Shown: positions 35,292-44,254, counted from the stretch's first letter. The stretch is 64,000 nucleotides of DNA from Microvirga sp. 3-52 (GCF_018383585.1 NZ_JAHAMK010000004.1:76989-140988), one strand, 5' to 3'. A program made the numbers and translations. The notes: generated from the letters alone by a model not told the origin.

Positions 35292-36644
35292 CTAATCCTC
35301 GCGGAAGGCACGGTTGAAGCTGTCCATCACCGGGCGCAGCATGTAGCCGGCTGCGGTGAACTTGCCGGTCTTGATCAGGACCTCCACCGGCATGCCCGCC
35401 ATCACCTCTACCCCCGGCAGCGACGACAGAGCGCCCTCGTCGAGACGGATGCGCGCCGTGTAATAGGAGCGTTCAGTGGTCTTGTCGGACATGCGATCGG
35501 CCGACACATAGGTGAGCGTTCCCGCGACCGGCGCAACGCGGCGGTGCTTGTAGGGCATGAGCCGAACCTGGGCCGGCAGTCCGGGGTGGACGACATCGAT
35601 GTCGTCAGGTCTTACCTGGGCGGTGACGATGAGGCGGTCGTGCTTCGGCACGAGATCGAGCAATGGTTGGCCTTCCGCCACGACGCCGCCAGGCGTCCGA
35701 ATCCGAAGATCGGTGACGACACCATCCTCAGGCGCACGCACCTGAGTACGGGCAAGGACGTCCGCAGCAGCTTCGGAGCGTTCGGAGAGCTGGAAGACGA
35801 GCGCCTGGACCTCGCGGAGACTCTGCGCGATCTCGGCCTCCCGATCGCTACGCAGCTTAAGGATCTGGGCATGAGCCTCGCCCACCCCCTGCTCGGCGCG
35901 CGCCATCTCTTCCTGCGCCTGACCTTGCCGTCCGTCGATCTCGGCCTGCTCTCGCTCGAGTGCCAGCTTACGCGGCTGGGCGATGACGCCTCTGGCGACG
36001 AGCGGCGCGATGGCCTCCATCTCTCTCTTGATGATCTCTGCGCGCTTCTTGGCTGCATCGACCTGATAACGCAGGCCGAACATCTGGCGCGAGATCTGCT
36101 GCTGCCGCTGCACCAGCACTGCGAACTGCGACTGGTAAAGCTGGCGACGGCTGTTGAAGATGCGCTCCTGACCAGTCAGCATCTCGGCGAGTGCCGGATC
36201 CTTTCCCGCCGCCCGGCGCAAGGGGAGCGGGAACAGGATGGTGTCGTGTCCGTCGCGTTCGGCCAGCAGCCGCGCCTCGCGGGCCTGCGCCTCGCGCAAT
36301 TGGCCCTGAAGCGCCTGTGCGGTCGCCTTGGCCCTGGTGTCATCGAGCTGGATCAGCGGCTGGCCCGCCGTCACGGCATCTCCGTCCTTCACCAGGATCC
36401 TGGCAACGATGCCGCCTTCCAGATGCTGCACCGTCTTGCGACTTGTCTCGGCCTCGACCGAGCCTAGCGCGATGGCGGCACTTTCCAGCGGTGCGGTGAC
36501 CGACCAGATGCCAAAGCCGCCGATGAATACGGTCACGAGCCCGAAGGCGATTGCCGTCAGCCACCGGATCCGCTGGAACGGCGTGGGAGGCGGCGGCGGC
36601 AGGACGTCGGACAGGTCGATGACGGGAGATGTCCTGGCCATCAC
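35292..36644 (-). CDS. Type I secretion membrane-fusion protein (HlyD/PrtE family)
   Basis: Periplasmic adaptor of a type I secretion system, 450 residues, linking the exporter ATPase with an outer-membrane TolC-like channel. A short cytoplasmic tail (residues 1-28) is followed by one transmembrane helix (about 29-52). The lipoyl half-motif GSVEAETSRKTVQHLEGGIV and KDGDAVTAGQPLIQLD come next, then a long coiled-coil stretch (about 110-290, rich in Ala, Gln, Glu and Arg). The second lipoyl half, APEDGVVTDLRIRTPGGVV, and the C-terminal beta barrel with VMAGMPVEVLIKTG complete the protein. Its start overlaps the stop of the exporter gene by four bases. No TolC gene is in the window, so the outer channel must be shared or distant. 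Confidence 0.94.
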   Translation of the reverse strand: MMARTSPVIDLSDVLPPPPPTPFQRIRWLTAIAFGLVTVFIGGFGIWSVTAPLESAAIALGSVEAETSRKTVQHLEGGIVARILVKDGDAVTAGQPLIQLDDTRAKATAQALQGQLREAQAREARLLAERDGHDTILFPLPLRRAAGKDPALAEMLTGQERIFNSRRQLYQSQFAVLVQRQQQISRQMFGLRYQVDAAKKRAEIIKREMEAIAPLVARGVIAQPRKLALEREQAEIDGRQGQAQEEMARAEQGVGEAHAQILKLRSDREAEIAQSLREVQALVFQLSERSEAAADVLARTQVRAPEDGVVTDLRIRTPGGVVAEGQPLLDLVPKHDRLIVTAQVRPDDIDVVHPGLPAQVRLMPYKHRRVAPVAGTLTYVSADRMSDKTTERSYYTARIRLDEGALSSLPGVEVMAGMPVEVLIKTGKFTAAGYMLRPVMDSFNRAFRED

Positions 36645-38449
36645 GCAGCTCCCTTGTCGGCCTGCAGACCCGGTGCAGCGATCATCGGTCCATCATTGAC
36701 CTTCGGCATACGTGCGTCCGGTTTCGACTTCGCCTGCTGAACGACCCGAATCGCGGTGCGCCCCTGTGCGATCCGCTCGGCGATCTCGCGGCGCTCGCCA
36801 TAGGCGTTGACCATGCCGTTGTCGAGCACGAGTACGCTGTCGGCGACCGACAGGATGCCGAGACGCTGAGCGATGACGATGATCGTCGCACCACGGGACT
36901 TCATCTCGTCGATGGCCCGACGCAGCGCTTCCTCGCCTTCGGGATCGAGGCTGGCATTCGGCTCGTCGAGCACAATCAGACGCGGATCGCCGAAGAACGC
37001 GCGTGCAAGCCCCAGCTTCTGGCGTTGGCCGCCGGAGAGCCGCGCCCCGCCTTCGCCGATATGGGTGTCATAGCCCCTGGGCAGTCGCATGACGGTATCG
37101 TGGAGATCCACGAGCCGGGCGGCTGCGATCACCTCCGAGGAACTCGCCTCGGACAGACGGGAGATGTTCTCCGCGACGGTACCGGCGAAGAGCTCGACGT
37201 CCTGCGGCAGGTAGCCGAAGTAACGGTGCCCGCCGGAGGCCATCCACACGCCGACATCGGCTCCGTCGAGGCGCACATGCCCTGTGGTCGGCGGCACGGT
37301 TCCGGCGATCAGGCGACCGAGCGTCGACTTGCCGGCTCCGGAGGGGCCGACCACGCCAAGTACCTTGCCGGCACAGACCATCATCGAGAGGCGGCGCACA
37401 ATAGGTTCGGTCGATCCGGGGGGCACATAGGTGAGCTGCTCCACTTCGAGGAGGCCGCTCGGCGCAGGCAGCTCCATGCCTTTCACGGGTTGCGGCGCCG
37501 CCTGCATGATGCGCCGGATGCGGTCATAAGCGAGTCGCACATTGGTGACCGCCTTCCAGGTGCCGATCGCGCCTTCGACGGGCCCGAGCGAGCGGCCGAG
37601 CAGGATCGAGGCGGCGAAAATCGCAGCCGGGCTCACATCGTGCCGGATCACGAGGAACGAGGCGGCTGCCATCACCAGCACTTGTGCGAGAAAACGGACG
37701 AAGCGGGCCGAGGCCTGAATTGCCGAGGCGCGCGCTCCCGCCGACAGCTGGGCCGCCTTGGCATGCGCCTGCTCGTCGGACAGGATGCGTGCCACGCCGG
37801 GCAGCATGCCCATGGCGGTGATCGCTTCCACGTTGCGCATCAGCGACTCGAAGCGGTGCTGGCTCTCCGAAGAGGCCGCAGCGGCACGGGCAAAGGGAGC
37901 GCGCGTCACGGTCTCGTTGAGCCAAGCGAAGCCGAACAGGATGAGGGAGGCCACGATGCCGATCGCACCCAGAACCGGATGAACCAGGGTCATGGCGAGC
38001 AGGAAGATGGGCGTCCATGGCAGGTCGAAGAGGGCCGTGCAGGCGGAGCCGCCGAAGAACTGCCGCAGGGTGCCGAGGTCACGCCATGCCTGGGCTGCTC
38101 CAGCAGGGTCGGCCCGCAACGCTGCCTGCACCGCAGCGGTAAGCACGGGAGCCTGCAGGCGCTCTTCGAGCCAGGCACCGACGCGGGCGAGCATCTCGCG
38201 CCGCAGGGCCTCGATGACTGCGTGGAGCGCCAGCGCAAAGACGACGATGAGGGTGAGCATGAAGAGCGTGTCGAGGCTCTGGCTCGACAGCACGTGATCG
38301 TAGACCTGCAGCAGGTAGAGCGGCATGGTCAGGGCGAGCAGATTGACGAAGAAGCTCAAGCCCGCGACGAGGGCCAGCGAGTAACGACAGAGCCGGAAGG
38401 CGTGCTCCACCTCGGTCTGGTGGCGGACCTTCATCCAGTTCATGGCCAT
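36641..38449 (-). CDS. Type I secretion ABC exporter (PrtD family)
   Basis: Fused permease-ATPase of 602 residues that drives one-step secretion. There is no C39 peptidase domain, so substrates carry uncleaved C-terminal signals. The membrane domain covers residues 20-290 with about six helices. The nucleotide domain has Walker A GPSGAGKST (368-376), Q-loop GYLPQDVELF, signature LSGGQRQKLGLARA (471-484) and Walker B LIVLDEPNASLD (491-502). At the switch position, where most family members have His, this protein has Gln (VIAQRLG, residue 528). It is preceded by the glycine-rich cargo gene at 38574-39938 and overlaps the HlyD gene, so the three form one cargo-exporter operon. Confidence 0.94.
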   Translation of the reverse strand: MAMNWMKVRHQTEVEHAFRLCRYSLALVAGLSFFVNLLALTMPLYLLQVYDHVLSSQSLDTLFMLTLIVVFALALHAVIEALRREMLARVGAWLEERLQAPVLTAAVQAALRADPAGAAQAWRDLGTLRQFFGGSACTALFDLPWTPIFLLAMTLVHPVLGAIGIVASLILFGFAWLNETVTRAPFARAAAASSESQHRFESLMRNVEAITAMGMLPGVARILSDEQAHAKAAQLSAGARASAIQASARFVRFLAQVLVMAAASFLVIRHDVSPAAIFAASILLGRSLGPVEGAIGTWKAVTNVRLAYDRIRRIMQAAPQPVKGMELPAPSGLLEVEQLTYVPPGSTEPIVRRLSMMVCAGKVLGVVGPSGAGKSTLGRLIAGTVPPTTGHVRLDGADVGVWMASGGHRYFGYLPQDVELFAGTVAENISRLSEASSSEVIAAARLVDLHDTVMRLPRGYDTHIGEGGARLSGGQRQKLGLARAFFGDPRLIVLDEPNASLDPEGEEALRRAIDEMKSRGATIIVIAQRLGILSVADSVLVLDNGMVNAYGERREIAERIAQGRTAIRVVQQAKSKPDARMPKVNDGPMIAAPGLQADKGAA

Positions 38450-38484
38450 ACGCGGCCTCCAGGCGCGTCAGTCAAGATCGGGCT

Positions 38485-38524
38485 GGCGCTCGCGCTGGCT
38501 GGGGGGCTGTGTTGCGCGAGCGCC
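38485..38524 (-). promoter_or_regulatory. Large hairpin between cargo gene and exporter gene
   Basis: A perfect 11-base stem, GGCGCTCGCGC and GCGCGAGCGCC, with an 18-base loop, within the 124-base gap between the glycine-rich gene and the exporter gene. No T tract. It probably limits read-through or protects the upstream message so that cargo is produced in excess over the exporter, as known for other type I operons. Confidence 0.6.
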
Positions 38525-38573
38525 GGTCCGGGGCCGCGGGTCTCCCCCTGGTCCCGGATGGTTTTTCAGGCGC

Positions 38574-39938
38574 TCAGGCGCTGAGGCCGCCTAAATCGAA
38601 GTCGCCGAAGTCGAAGTGGAAATCCACGCCCGCCTCCTGCATAGCGTCCATCACCTGCTCGACGGTCACCCCGACGTCCTGCTTCTGCTCGTTGGTCGCG
38701 TCGGAGTCGTTGTTCTGGTCGAACGCGAAGTCGCCGATGTCCTGGTCGGAGTAGGCGTGGCCACCCCCGCCCTGCTCGGTGGCGGCCACGGCGTTGCCGC
38801 CGGCAGCCGACTCGATCTGGGACATTGCGTCGTTGTCGGTCTTCGAGTCGGCATCGCCGCTCGTGTCGCCACTGTTGGCGTTGGCGTTGCCGCCGGTCGC
38901 CGCGCCGCCGGCCGAGTTTCCGCCGGTGGTGTTGCCGCCCGTGGCCGTGCCGGAAGTCGCCGCGCCGCCCGTGCTGTCGCCGACCGTGCCGGTGCCGTAG
39001 CCGCCGGCTCCGCCGGTGCCTTCACCGCCCGTGGCTTCGCCGCTCGCCGCGTCACCCGAGGTGCCCGCGCCGCCCGTGCCGGCACCCGAGGTGCCCGCGC
39101 CGGAGGTCGCCGTGCCTTCGCCGCCGTAGCCGCCGTAGCCACCGTTGGCTCCGCCGCCGGTGCCCGCTCCTCCGGTGCCTGCGCCGCCGGTGCCCTCACC
39201 GCCGGTCCCGGCTCCGCCGGTGCCCGCGCCGGACGTGCCCGCGCCGCCACCGCCGTTGCCGCCGGTGCCGTCGCCGGAATCACCGTCGCCGCCCTTGCCG
39301 AATCCGCCTTCACCGTCGCCGCCCTTGGCCCAGCCGCCTTCACCATCGCCGCCCTTGGCCCAGCCGCCGTCGCCGCCGTCGCCGCCGTCTGCGTCGGCCC
39401 ATCCGGTCTTCACGTTGCCAGAATCGCCTTCGCCGCCGGTGCCGTCGCCGCTATCGGCGTCGCCGGTGTAGGCCTTGCCGCCGTCGCCGTCGCCGCCTTC
39501 GCCGCCCTCACCCTTGGCGATGCCGCCGAAGACCGGTCCGGTCTTGGCGTCGCCGCTGTCGGTGTCGCCGCCCTTGGTGTCGCCACCGAAGTTCCAGCCG
39601 CCGGCGAGGTCGCCGGCCTTGGCAAAGCCGCCGTTCGAATCGTTGTCGGCGATGGCTTTCGAGTCGCCGTTCGAGGTGTTGGTGTTGGTCACCGTCGAGT
39701 CGTTGTCGGTATCGACGTCCGTGTACGCCTTGTTGTTGGCGCTGGCGTCGTTCGCGGCGATCTGCGTCGGCTTGTAGTCCAACTTGCTGGAGTTGTCGTT
39801 GTCTTGGTCGATGTCGGACTTCTGCTCGGCCTTGGTGTCGATATCCTGGTCTTGCCATTGGTCGAGCGAGTTCTTCACGTCGGCGTGGATGTCGAATTCG
39901 AATCCGAATTTGCTCAGGAACTCTGATAGATCTGCCAT
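38574..39938 (-). CDS. Glycine-rich acidic repeat protein, probable type I secretion cargo
   Basis: Protein of 454 residues, no recognised family. Residues 1-110 are very acidic, with repeated DQD/DND elements (DQWQDQDIDTK, KSDIDQDNDNSSK). Residues about 115-365 are low-complexity Gly/Thr/Ala/Ser repeats of two types: GGDGEGGWAKGGDGEGG-like near the middle, and GTGGAGTGG units next. Residues 365-454 are again acidic (YSDQDIGDFAFDQNNDSDA) and end HFDFGDFDLGGLSA. No Cys and no Sec signal are present, which fits export through the exporter encoded directly downstream. ATG at 39938 follows GAGGCTCGAGA. Codon-level repetition keeps several antisense frames open. A secreted matrix or surface polymer is my inference; calcium binding through Asp runs is possible. 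Confidence 0.8.
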   Translation of the reverse strand: MADLSEFLSKFGFEFDIHADVKNSLDQWQDQDIDTKAEQKSDIDQDNDNSSKLDYKPTQIAANDASANNKAYTDVDTDNDSTVTNTNTSNGDSKAIADNDSNGGFAKAGDLAGGWNFGGDTKGGDTDSGDAKTGPVFGGIAKGEGGEGGDGDGGKAYTGDADSGDGTGGEGDSGNVKTGWADADGGDGGDGGWAKGGDGEGGWAKGGDGEGGFGKGGDGDSGDGTGGNGGGGAGTSGAGTGGAGTGGEGTGGAGTGGAGTGGGANGGYGGYGGEGTATSGAGTSGAGTGGAGTSGDAASGEATGGEGTGGAGGYGTGTVGDSTGGAATSGTATGGNTTGGNSAGGAATGGNANANSGDTSGDADSKTDNDAMSQIESAAGGNAVAATEQGGGGHAYSDQDIGDFAFDQNNDSDATNEQKQDVGVTVEQVMDAMQEAGVDFHFDFGDFDLGGLSA

Positions 39939-40726
39939 TCTCGAGCCTCCTCAAATGATTGCCGCCGCCTCGTGGAGTTTTGAGGCGGTTTAGCAAAGCC
40001 TCCCGCACGCGGAGCCTGAAAGAAAGTTGCCGATTCGCATGCCGCAGAATGGGTGAGGAGAATGTTCAGGTCGCCCGTTCAGGCGATCAGCATACATCTG
40101 TAGATGTTTATTGCCTGACGGATCAGCCGAACTGGCGATTTTATTGATGCGCTAATCCTTCTGAGGTATGGGCGCCGTAGATCCTCTAACCTGATGATCG
40201 ATATCGGGAAATCTCGCCAACTCGGCGTTCCCACAGCGGGAGAATAAGGCTTACCTCACATTAGCTTCACATTCTGGCGCTCGGTTGATCCGTGTGAATG
40301 TTCAAACGGGCAAAGGATGGGAAAGCTTCCTTTCTCATCACAGGAAGGAGCCTGTTGTGACAATCGACCTATCGAGAGCGCCTTCGAGGCTCTCTGGGGT
40401 GGCATGCCAGAAGCAATAGTCTTAGCGAGGGCTTCAAGGCGTGCATGAATTGAAGCCAAGCTTAGCGGCTCTATCCCTAGAAATCGACATGAAAAACGGT
40501 TAAAAGAACCGTCTACTTATTGTAGAATAACCATCGCGTATCGTGTGCATCTTCGAAGTTAAATGCTAAGTTTTGCTGTATGGCAGATCAATGGCGGAAT
40601 AGCGCTGGTACTAGTGCCTTTCCGACCGTGGCGTCCAATCGTTGCGTGAGAACACTCGATTTAGGAAACGCAAAAATTCTTGGGAACCGATTCAACGAGA
40701 TGCGCCTCACATGAAGGAGGGTTGTA
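39939..40726. other. Long AT-rich intergenic region
   Basis: Nearly 790 bases without a credible gene, between the divergent starts of the glycine-rich cargo gene (39938, minus) and the LuxR-type regulator (40727, plus). The segment from about 40080 to 40720 is visibly richer in A and T than the rest of the window. It should contain both promoters and possible regulator sites. Small frames such as 40256-40459 (minus) lack ribosome sites. The length is unusual for this compact genome and suggests complex control or recent insertion. Confidence 0.5.
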
Positions 40727-41521
40727 ATGCATTTTTCGTATGCAACGCCCGATGGCGACTCAAATGGTATGAGCCAGGAGGCTCTCGTCATCATTGATGA
40801 CGAGCCATTCTCGCAAGAATGCCTCGTCCACGCGATAGGCAGTGCGTTCCCTGGCACGCCGGTCGTAGGATTTTCAACGGTCGAGGAATTCTCTCATGCT
40901 GCGGAGACGGCAGTTGGGCTCGTGCTGTTGAGAGCTCAGTCGCATGCACCCTCGGGAGGTCAGCTGACGAATGAAGCCAGGGGCATCCTCCAGTACCACC
41001 CCGATGTTCCGATCGTCATCCTCTCTATGTGCATGAAAGCCAAAGATGTGCAGGAAGCGATCGCCATGGGCGTACGCGGCATCATCCCGATGTCCACCTC
41101 ATTCAAAGTCGCAGTCGCCGCATTGCAGCTCGTGATGGTAGGCGGCACGTATTTTCCGCGATTCATCAATGGGGATTTGCCACTGGCCGATGGGACCAAG
41201 GATACGCGCGATTTGATGCCGGAAGATCATGAACCGCTTGTTCTGCCCCATGCCGGTCATCAACCCTACTTCGCGATCGTGGAGCAAACCGGCGACGTGC
41301 TGAAGACAGAGGCAAACGGCGCGACAGTCATCTTTACAGCACGGGAACTGGACGTGCTGGAAGCACTCCAGAAAGGCTGGTCCAACAAATGGATCGCCCA
41401 TTCCCTCAATATTTCCGAGAACACCATAAAAGTGCATATCCAGCGTATCATGCGCAAGCTGCACGCCACCAACAGGACGGAAGCGGTCTTCCGGCATCGT
41501 CAGCTCAACGGCTTGCGTTAA
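40727..41521 (+). CDS. LuxR-type regulator with degenerate receiver domain
   Basis: Transcription factor, 264 residues. The N-terminal half has a receiver-like fold: ALVIIDDEPFSQECLVHAI contains the acidic pair, but the phosphoacceptor strand reads VGLVLLRAQ, with no Asp, and the conserved Lys is missing (GIIPMSTSF), so classical phosphorylation is unlikely. The C-terminal NarL/FixJ-type helix-turn-helix is intact (ARELDVLEALQKGWSNKWIA, then SENTIKVHIQRIMRKL). AAGGAGGG precedes ATG at 40727. It is homologous in layout to 45001-45765, including the GGTYFPRFI segment. Its position between the cargo operon and the Asp/Gln-repeat gene suggests that it controls them; the signal is unknown. Confidence 0.88.
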   Translation: MHFSYATPDGDSNGMSQEALVIIDDEPFSQECLVHAIGSAFPGTPVVGFSTVEEFSHAAETAVGLVLLRAQSHAPSGGQLTNEARGILQYHPDVPIVILSMCMKAKDVQEAIAMGVRGIIPMSTSFKVAVAALQLVMVGGTYFPRFINGDLPLADGTKDTRDLMPEDHEPLVLPHAGHQPYFAIVEQTGDVLKTEANGATVIFTARELDVLEALQKGWSNKWIAHSLNISENTIKVHIQRIMRKLHATNRTEAVFRHRQLNGLR

Positions 41522-41718
41522 CGATCGTAATCCATTCAGGTGTCGCCCGTTGGGCTGGATCGGGTTGTATCGACGTCGTGACGGGTCGCCAGCATTGCCC
41601 ATGGGCCACACCATGATTGTCTGAGACAGATCGATGCCGCCTGAATGGATAACTGGCGGATCGATGCGTCCGCGCTCTAGACTGCCTTGTCCATAACGGC
41701 CGCGCGAGGTCGACGCTG

Positions 41719-42879
41719 ATGCTGCCACCCGACAGGGGAACACGCAACCTGCTCCCGCTCCTGATCGAAGAGCAGGATGAAATCGTTCAGACGGCCGACG
41801 ATGGCGGCCGAGTTCGCCAGATCTCGGATTCTGGGCTACCAACCTCCCCCTCCTCCAATCCCGTCATTGACCCTACAGCGCCGCACGTCGGGCCGATCCA
41901 TCAGGACACCGGTTCGTCACCTCAAGGGGTCACGGCTCCGGCGGCTCAGAACCCGGCTGCACATACTTCTCCGTCCTCAGTCGATCTGAACCGGGCGGAT
42001 GCAATCGGGGGCGGTCATTCAGTCATGAAGGACGATGACAGCGGGTCGGGCACATTCTCGGCGCATGTATCTCCCTCAGGGGCTCCGCATGGGGCAGGCT
42101 TTACTCCCAACGGCGTCTCGCATCACCCGGCAGACGGCGGTTCGACGAACGAAGATCAGAACGGCCCTGAATACGACCTCGAAGAGAGGGGCGCAGACAA
42201 TCCGATGTCCAACCCTGCGGCGGTCGGATTTCCGCCGGAAGGGGCCACGCCATCGGGAACACCAGTCCAAGCCGGGATCCCGATTGCGATTCCGGACAGC
42301 GACGACATCCACATCGTTCAGACCGCCTTCGTGGATCAGGACGCGGACGTTCTGCTCAACGGCTGGATGGGTGAAAGCAAGATCCGCGTCTTCATGGACA
42401 ACGATGCCGATATGGTCCAGGACGCGGACGTCCGGCTCGACATCGACGACAACAATCGCATGTTCCTGCGCCTTGACCAGTCGATGATGATCGACCAGAA
42501 CACTGAGATCGACCTCGATATCTATGAAGCCGAGGGCATCCTCTATGTCGATCTCTATCTCAAGAACGAGGTCGATATCGTGCAGGATACCGAACTCGAT
42601 TTGATGTTGGATGGCTGGAACGGCAAGAGCCAGTTCTTTGTCGCCAACGATCTCGACGTCCGCCAGAACGTCGATGTCGACGTGGACATTGACGATGAGC
42701 TTGAGGAGAAGTTCGCGATCAAGGTGGCGATCGGTGTGAAGCAGGCCATCGATGTCGATCAGGATGCGGATATCGACGTCAGCTACGCGGATGGCGGTTT
42801 CGGCGTCGATGTCGATGCCATCCAGACGGCGACGATCGATCAGGATACGACGCTCAGGATCGATTTTTCGGTCGTCTAG
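41719..42879 (+). CDS. Asp/Gln-repeat protein, probable secreted partner of the type I system
   Basis: Protein of 386 residues, no recognised family. Residues 1-190 are Pro/Ser/Gly-rich and look disordered. Residues about 195-386 hold at least seven repeats of the pattern (I/V)xQ(D/N)x(D/E)(V/I)x(L/V): VDQDADVLL, MVQDADVRL, MIDQNTEIDL, IVQDTELDL, VRQNVDVDV, VDQDADIDV and TIDQDTTLRI. Alternating hydrophobic and acidic residues suggest a beta-solenoid or stacked strands. There is no Sec signal, and the chain ends RIDFSVV: an Asp followed by hydrophobic residues at the extreme C-terminus, as in PrtD-exported proteases. DQD motifs are shared with the glycine-rich protein. ATG at 41719 has only a weak ribosome site, so the start is less sure. 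Confidence 0.78.
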   Translation: MLPPDRGTRNLLPLLIEEQDEIVQTADDGGRVRQISDSGLPTSPSSNPVIDPTAPHVGPIHQDTGSSPQGVTAPAAQNPAAHTSPSSVDLNRADAIGGGHSVMKDDDSGSGTFSAHVSPSGAPHGAGFTPNGVSHHPADGGSTNEDQNGPEYDLEERGADNPMSNPAAVGFPPEGATPSGTPVQAGIPIAIPDSDDIHIVQTAFVDQDADVLLNGWMGESKIRVFMDNDADMVQDADVRLDIDDNNRMFLRLDQSMMIDQNTEIDLDIYEAEGILYVDLYLKNEVDIVQDTELDLMLDGWNGKSQFFVANDLDVRQNVDVDVDIDDELEEKFAIKVAIGVKQAIDVDQDADIDVSYADGGFGVDVDAIQTATIDQDTTLRIDFSVV

Positions 42880-43269
42880 CGCATCGTACGGAACAGTAGA
42901 TCGGTTTTCCGCTGAGGGGACTGTCAGGTCGCCCGGACGACGTGCTGACAGGCAGCACGACCTCCCATGCCGATCATCGACTTGTGCTGAAATAGCGGGG
43001 CATCGGCACTGATCCGATCAAGCTCCCTTTTCCTCCGAGATCGATGCAAAGGCCGAGCTCGAACCCACGCCGATTGGCATAGGGTGTATGACCGAGCTCC
43101 CGATCACTGCTCTCCTGGGGGGCCTTTTAACCATCGGCCCGTCCGGATAGGGACGACCAGGCCGACGAGCCCCCTCTCTTGAAGATAAGGCTTGACCTGA
43201 CCGGTCACGGTGTTCTCCATTTGGCCGTCGACGCTGCCGCACGCCCTTCATCCTGCCTGAGGATCTGCA
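42880..43269. other. Gene-free stretch with extragenic repeat copy 2
   Basis: About 390 bases without a gene. The repeat copy begins one base after the stop of the Asp/Gln-repeat gene, at 42881-42915 (GCATCGTACGGAACAGTAGA, then TCGGTTTTCCGCTGA), and matches 8892-8925. The terminal CGATGC arm seen in the first copy is not intact here. The LysR promoter should lie near 43200. Confidence 0.5.
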
Positions 43270-44160
43270 TTGGACTGGGACAAGATCAGACTGTTCTACG
43301 AAGTCGTCAACGCCGGGAACTTCACCCGGGCCGGCGAGAAGCTCGGGGTCAACCAGTCATCCATCAGCCGGCAGATCAGCGCCCTCGAGCATGAATTGAA
43401 GATTCCGCTCTTCCACCGGCATCCCCGCGGCCTCGTGCTGACGGAGCATGGAGACGTGCTTTTCCGGGCCGCTCAGGATATCCGCGTTCGCCTAGACGAG
43501 ACACGTCAGCGCCTCACCGAGACCAGTGAGCGGCCTGCCGGTGATCTCAGGGTCACGGCAACCGTTGGAATCGGCGGCATCTGGCTTGCCCGGCGTATCA
43601 CGGAATTTCTCGACCTCTACCCTGAAGTGCGCATCCAGCTTATCCTCACCAATGATGAACTGGACCTTGCTATGCGGGAGGCGGACATCGCCATTCGCTT
43701 ACGCCTGCCGGCTCAGCCCGATCTGATCCAGCGCCGCCTCTTCACCATTCAGTATCATGCCTATGCAGCCCACACCTATATCGAGCGCTTCGGGGAGCCC
43801 GAGAGCATCGACGATCTTGATCGTCATTCCATCGTCAGCTTGGGAGGGGATCAGCCTTCCTTCATCCTCGGGCTGCACCGCCTCACGAATCTGGGACGCA
43901 ATCCCAAGGACCCTCGTCCCAGCCGTTTTGTGGTCAATGACAGCCTGGCTCTCCGCCAGGCGATCGAGAATGGGGCCGGGATCGGCATGGCTCCCGATTA
44001 CGCGATGAGTAACAATCCACGGGTCCAGCAGGTTCTGCGTGACGAGCAGATGCCGACCCTCGACAGTTATCTCGTCTATCCCGAAGAGATGCGCTCCGTG
44101 GCGCGTGTGCAAGTCTTCCGAGACTTCCTCGTCTCCAAGGCGCAGCGCTGGGATTTTTGA
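43270..44160 (+). CDS. LysR-family transcriptional regulator
   Basis: Regulator of 296 residues, start TTG at 43270 giving (M)DWDKIRLFYEVVNAGNFTRA. The helix-turn-helix is NFTRAGEKLGVNQSSISRQISALE (first 20: NFTRAGEKLGVNQSSISRQI), followed by LKIPLFHRHPRGLVLTEHGD. The effector-binding domain covers residues 90-290: GDLRVTATVGIGGIWLARRI, VRIQLILTNDELDLAMREADIAIRL, and GAGIGMAPDYAMSNNPRVQQVL. The form resembles LysR proteins acting on membrane or secretion functions, but the target is unknown. It is downstream of the repeat-protein gene on the same strand, separated by about 390 bases. Confidence 0.92.
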   Translation: MDWDKIRLFYEVVNAGNFTRAGEKLGVNQSSISRQISALEHELKIPLFHRHPRGLVLTEHGDVLFRAAQDIRVRLDETRQRLTETSERPAGDLRVTATVGIGGIWLARRITEFLDLYPEVRIQLILTNDELDLAMREADIAIRLRLPAQPDLIQRRLFTIQYHAYAAHTYIERFGEPESIDDLDRHSIVSLGGDQPSFILGLHRLTNLGRNPKDPRPSRFVVNDSLALRQAIENGAGIGMAPDYAMSNNPRVQQVLRDEQMPTLDSYLVYPEEMRSVARVQVFRDFLVSKAQRWDF

Positions 44161-44254
44161 GTGTCCTCAAAGCTGGGGTGAGGTCTCAACCTCATTTTCT
44201 CCACGATTGTTAGGCTAGTAGAATCTTTCCTCAAGCCCTTAGGGGATCACCCCG

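Noticed and set aside
38616-39958. Long plus-strand open frames (436 and 377 residues) opposite the glycine-rich gene
   Set aside because: They consist of Arg/Ala/Val- or Arg/Pro-rich low complexity produced by the repetitive GC-rich codons of the minus-strand gene; no ribosome site or domain.
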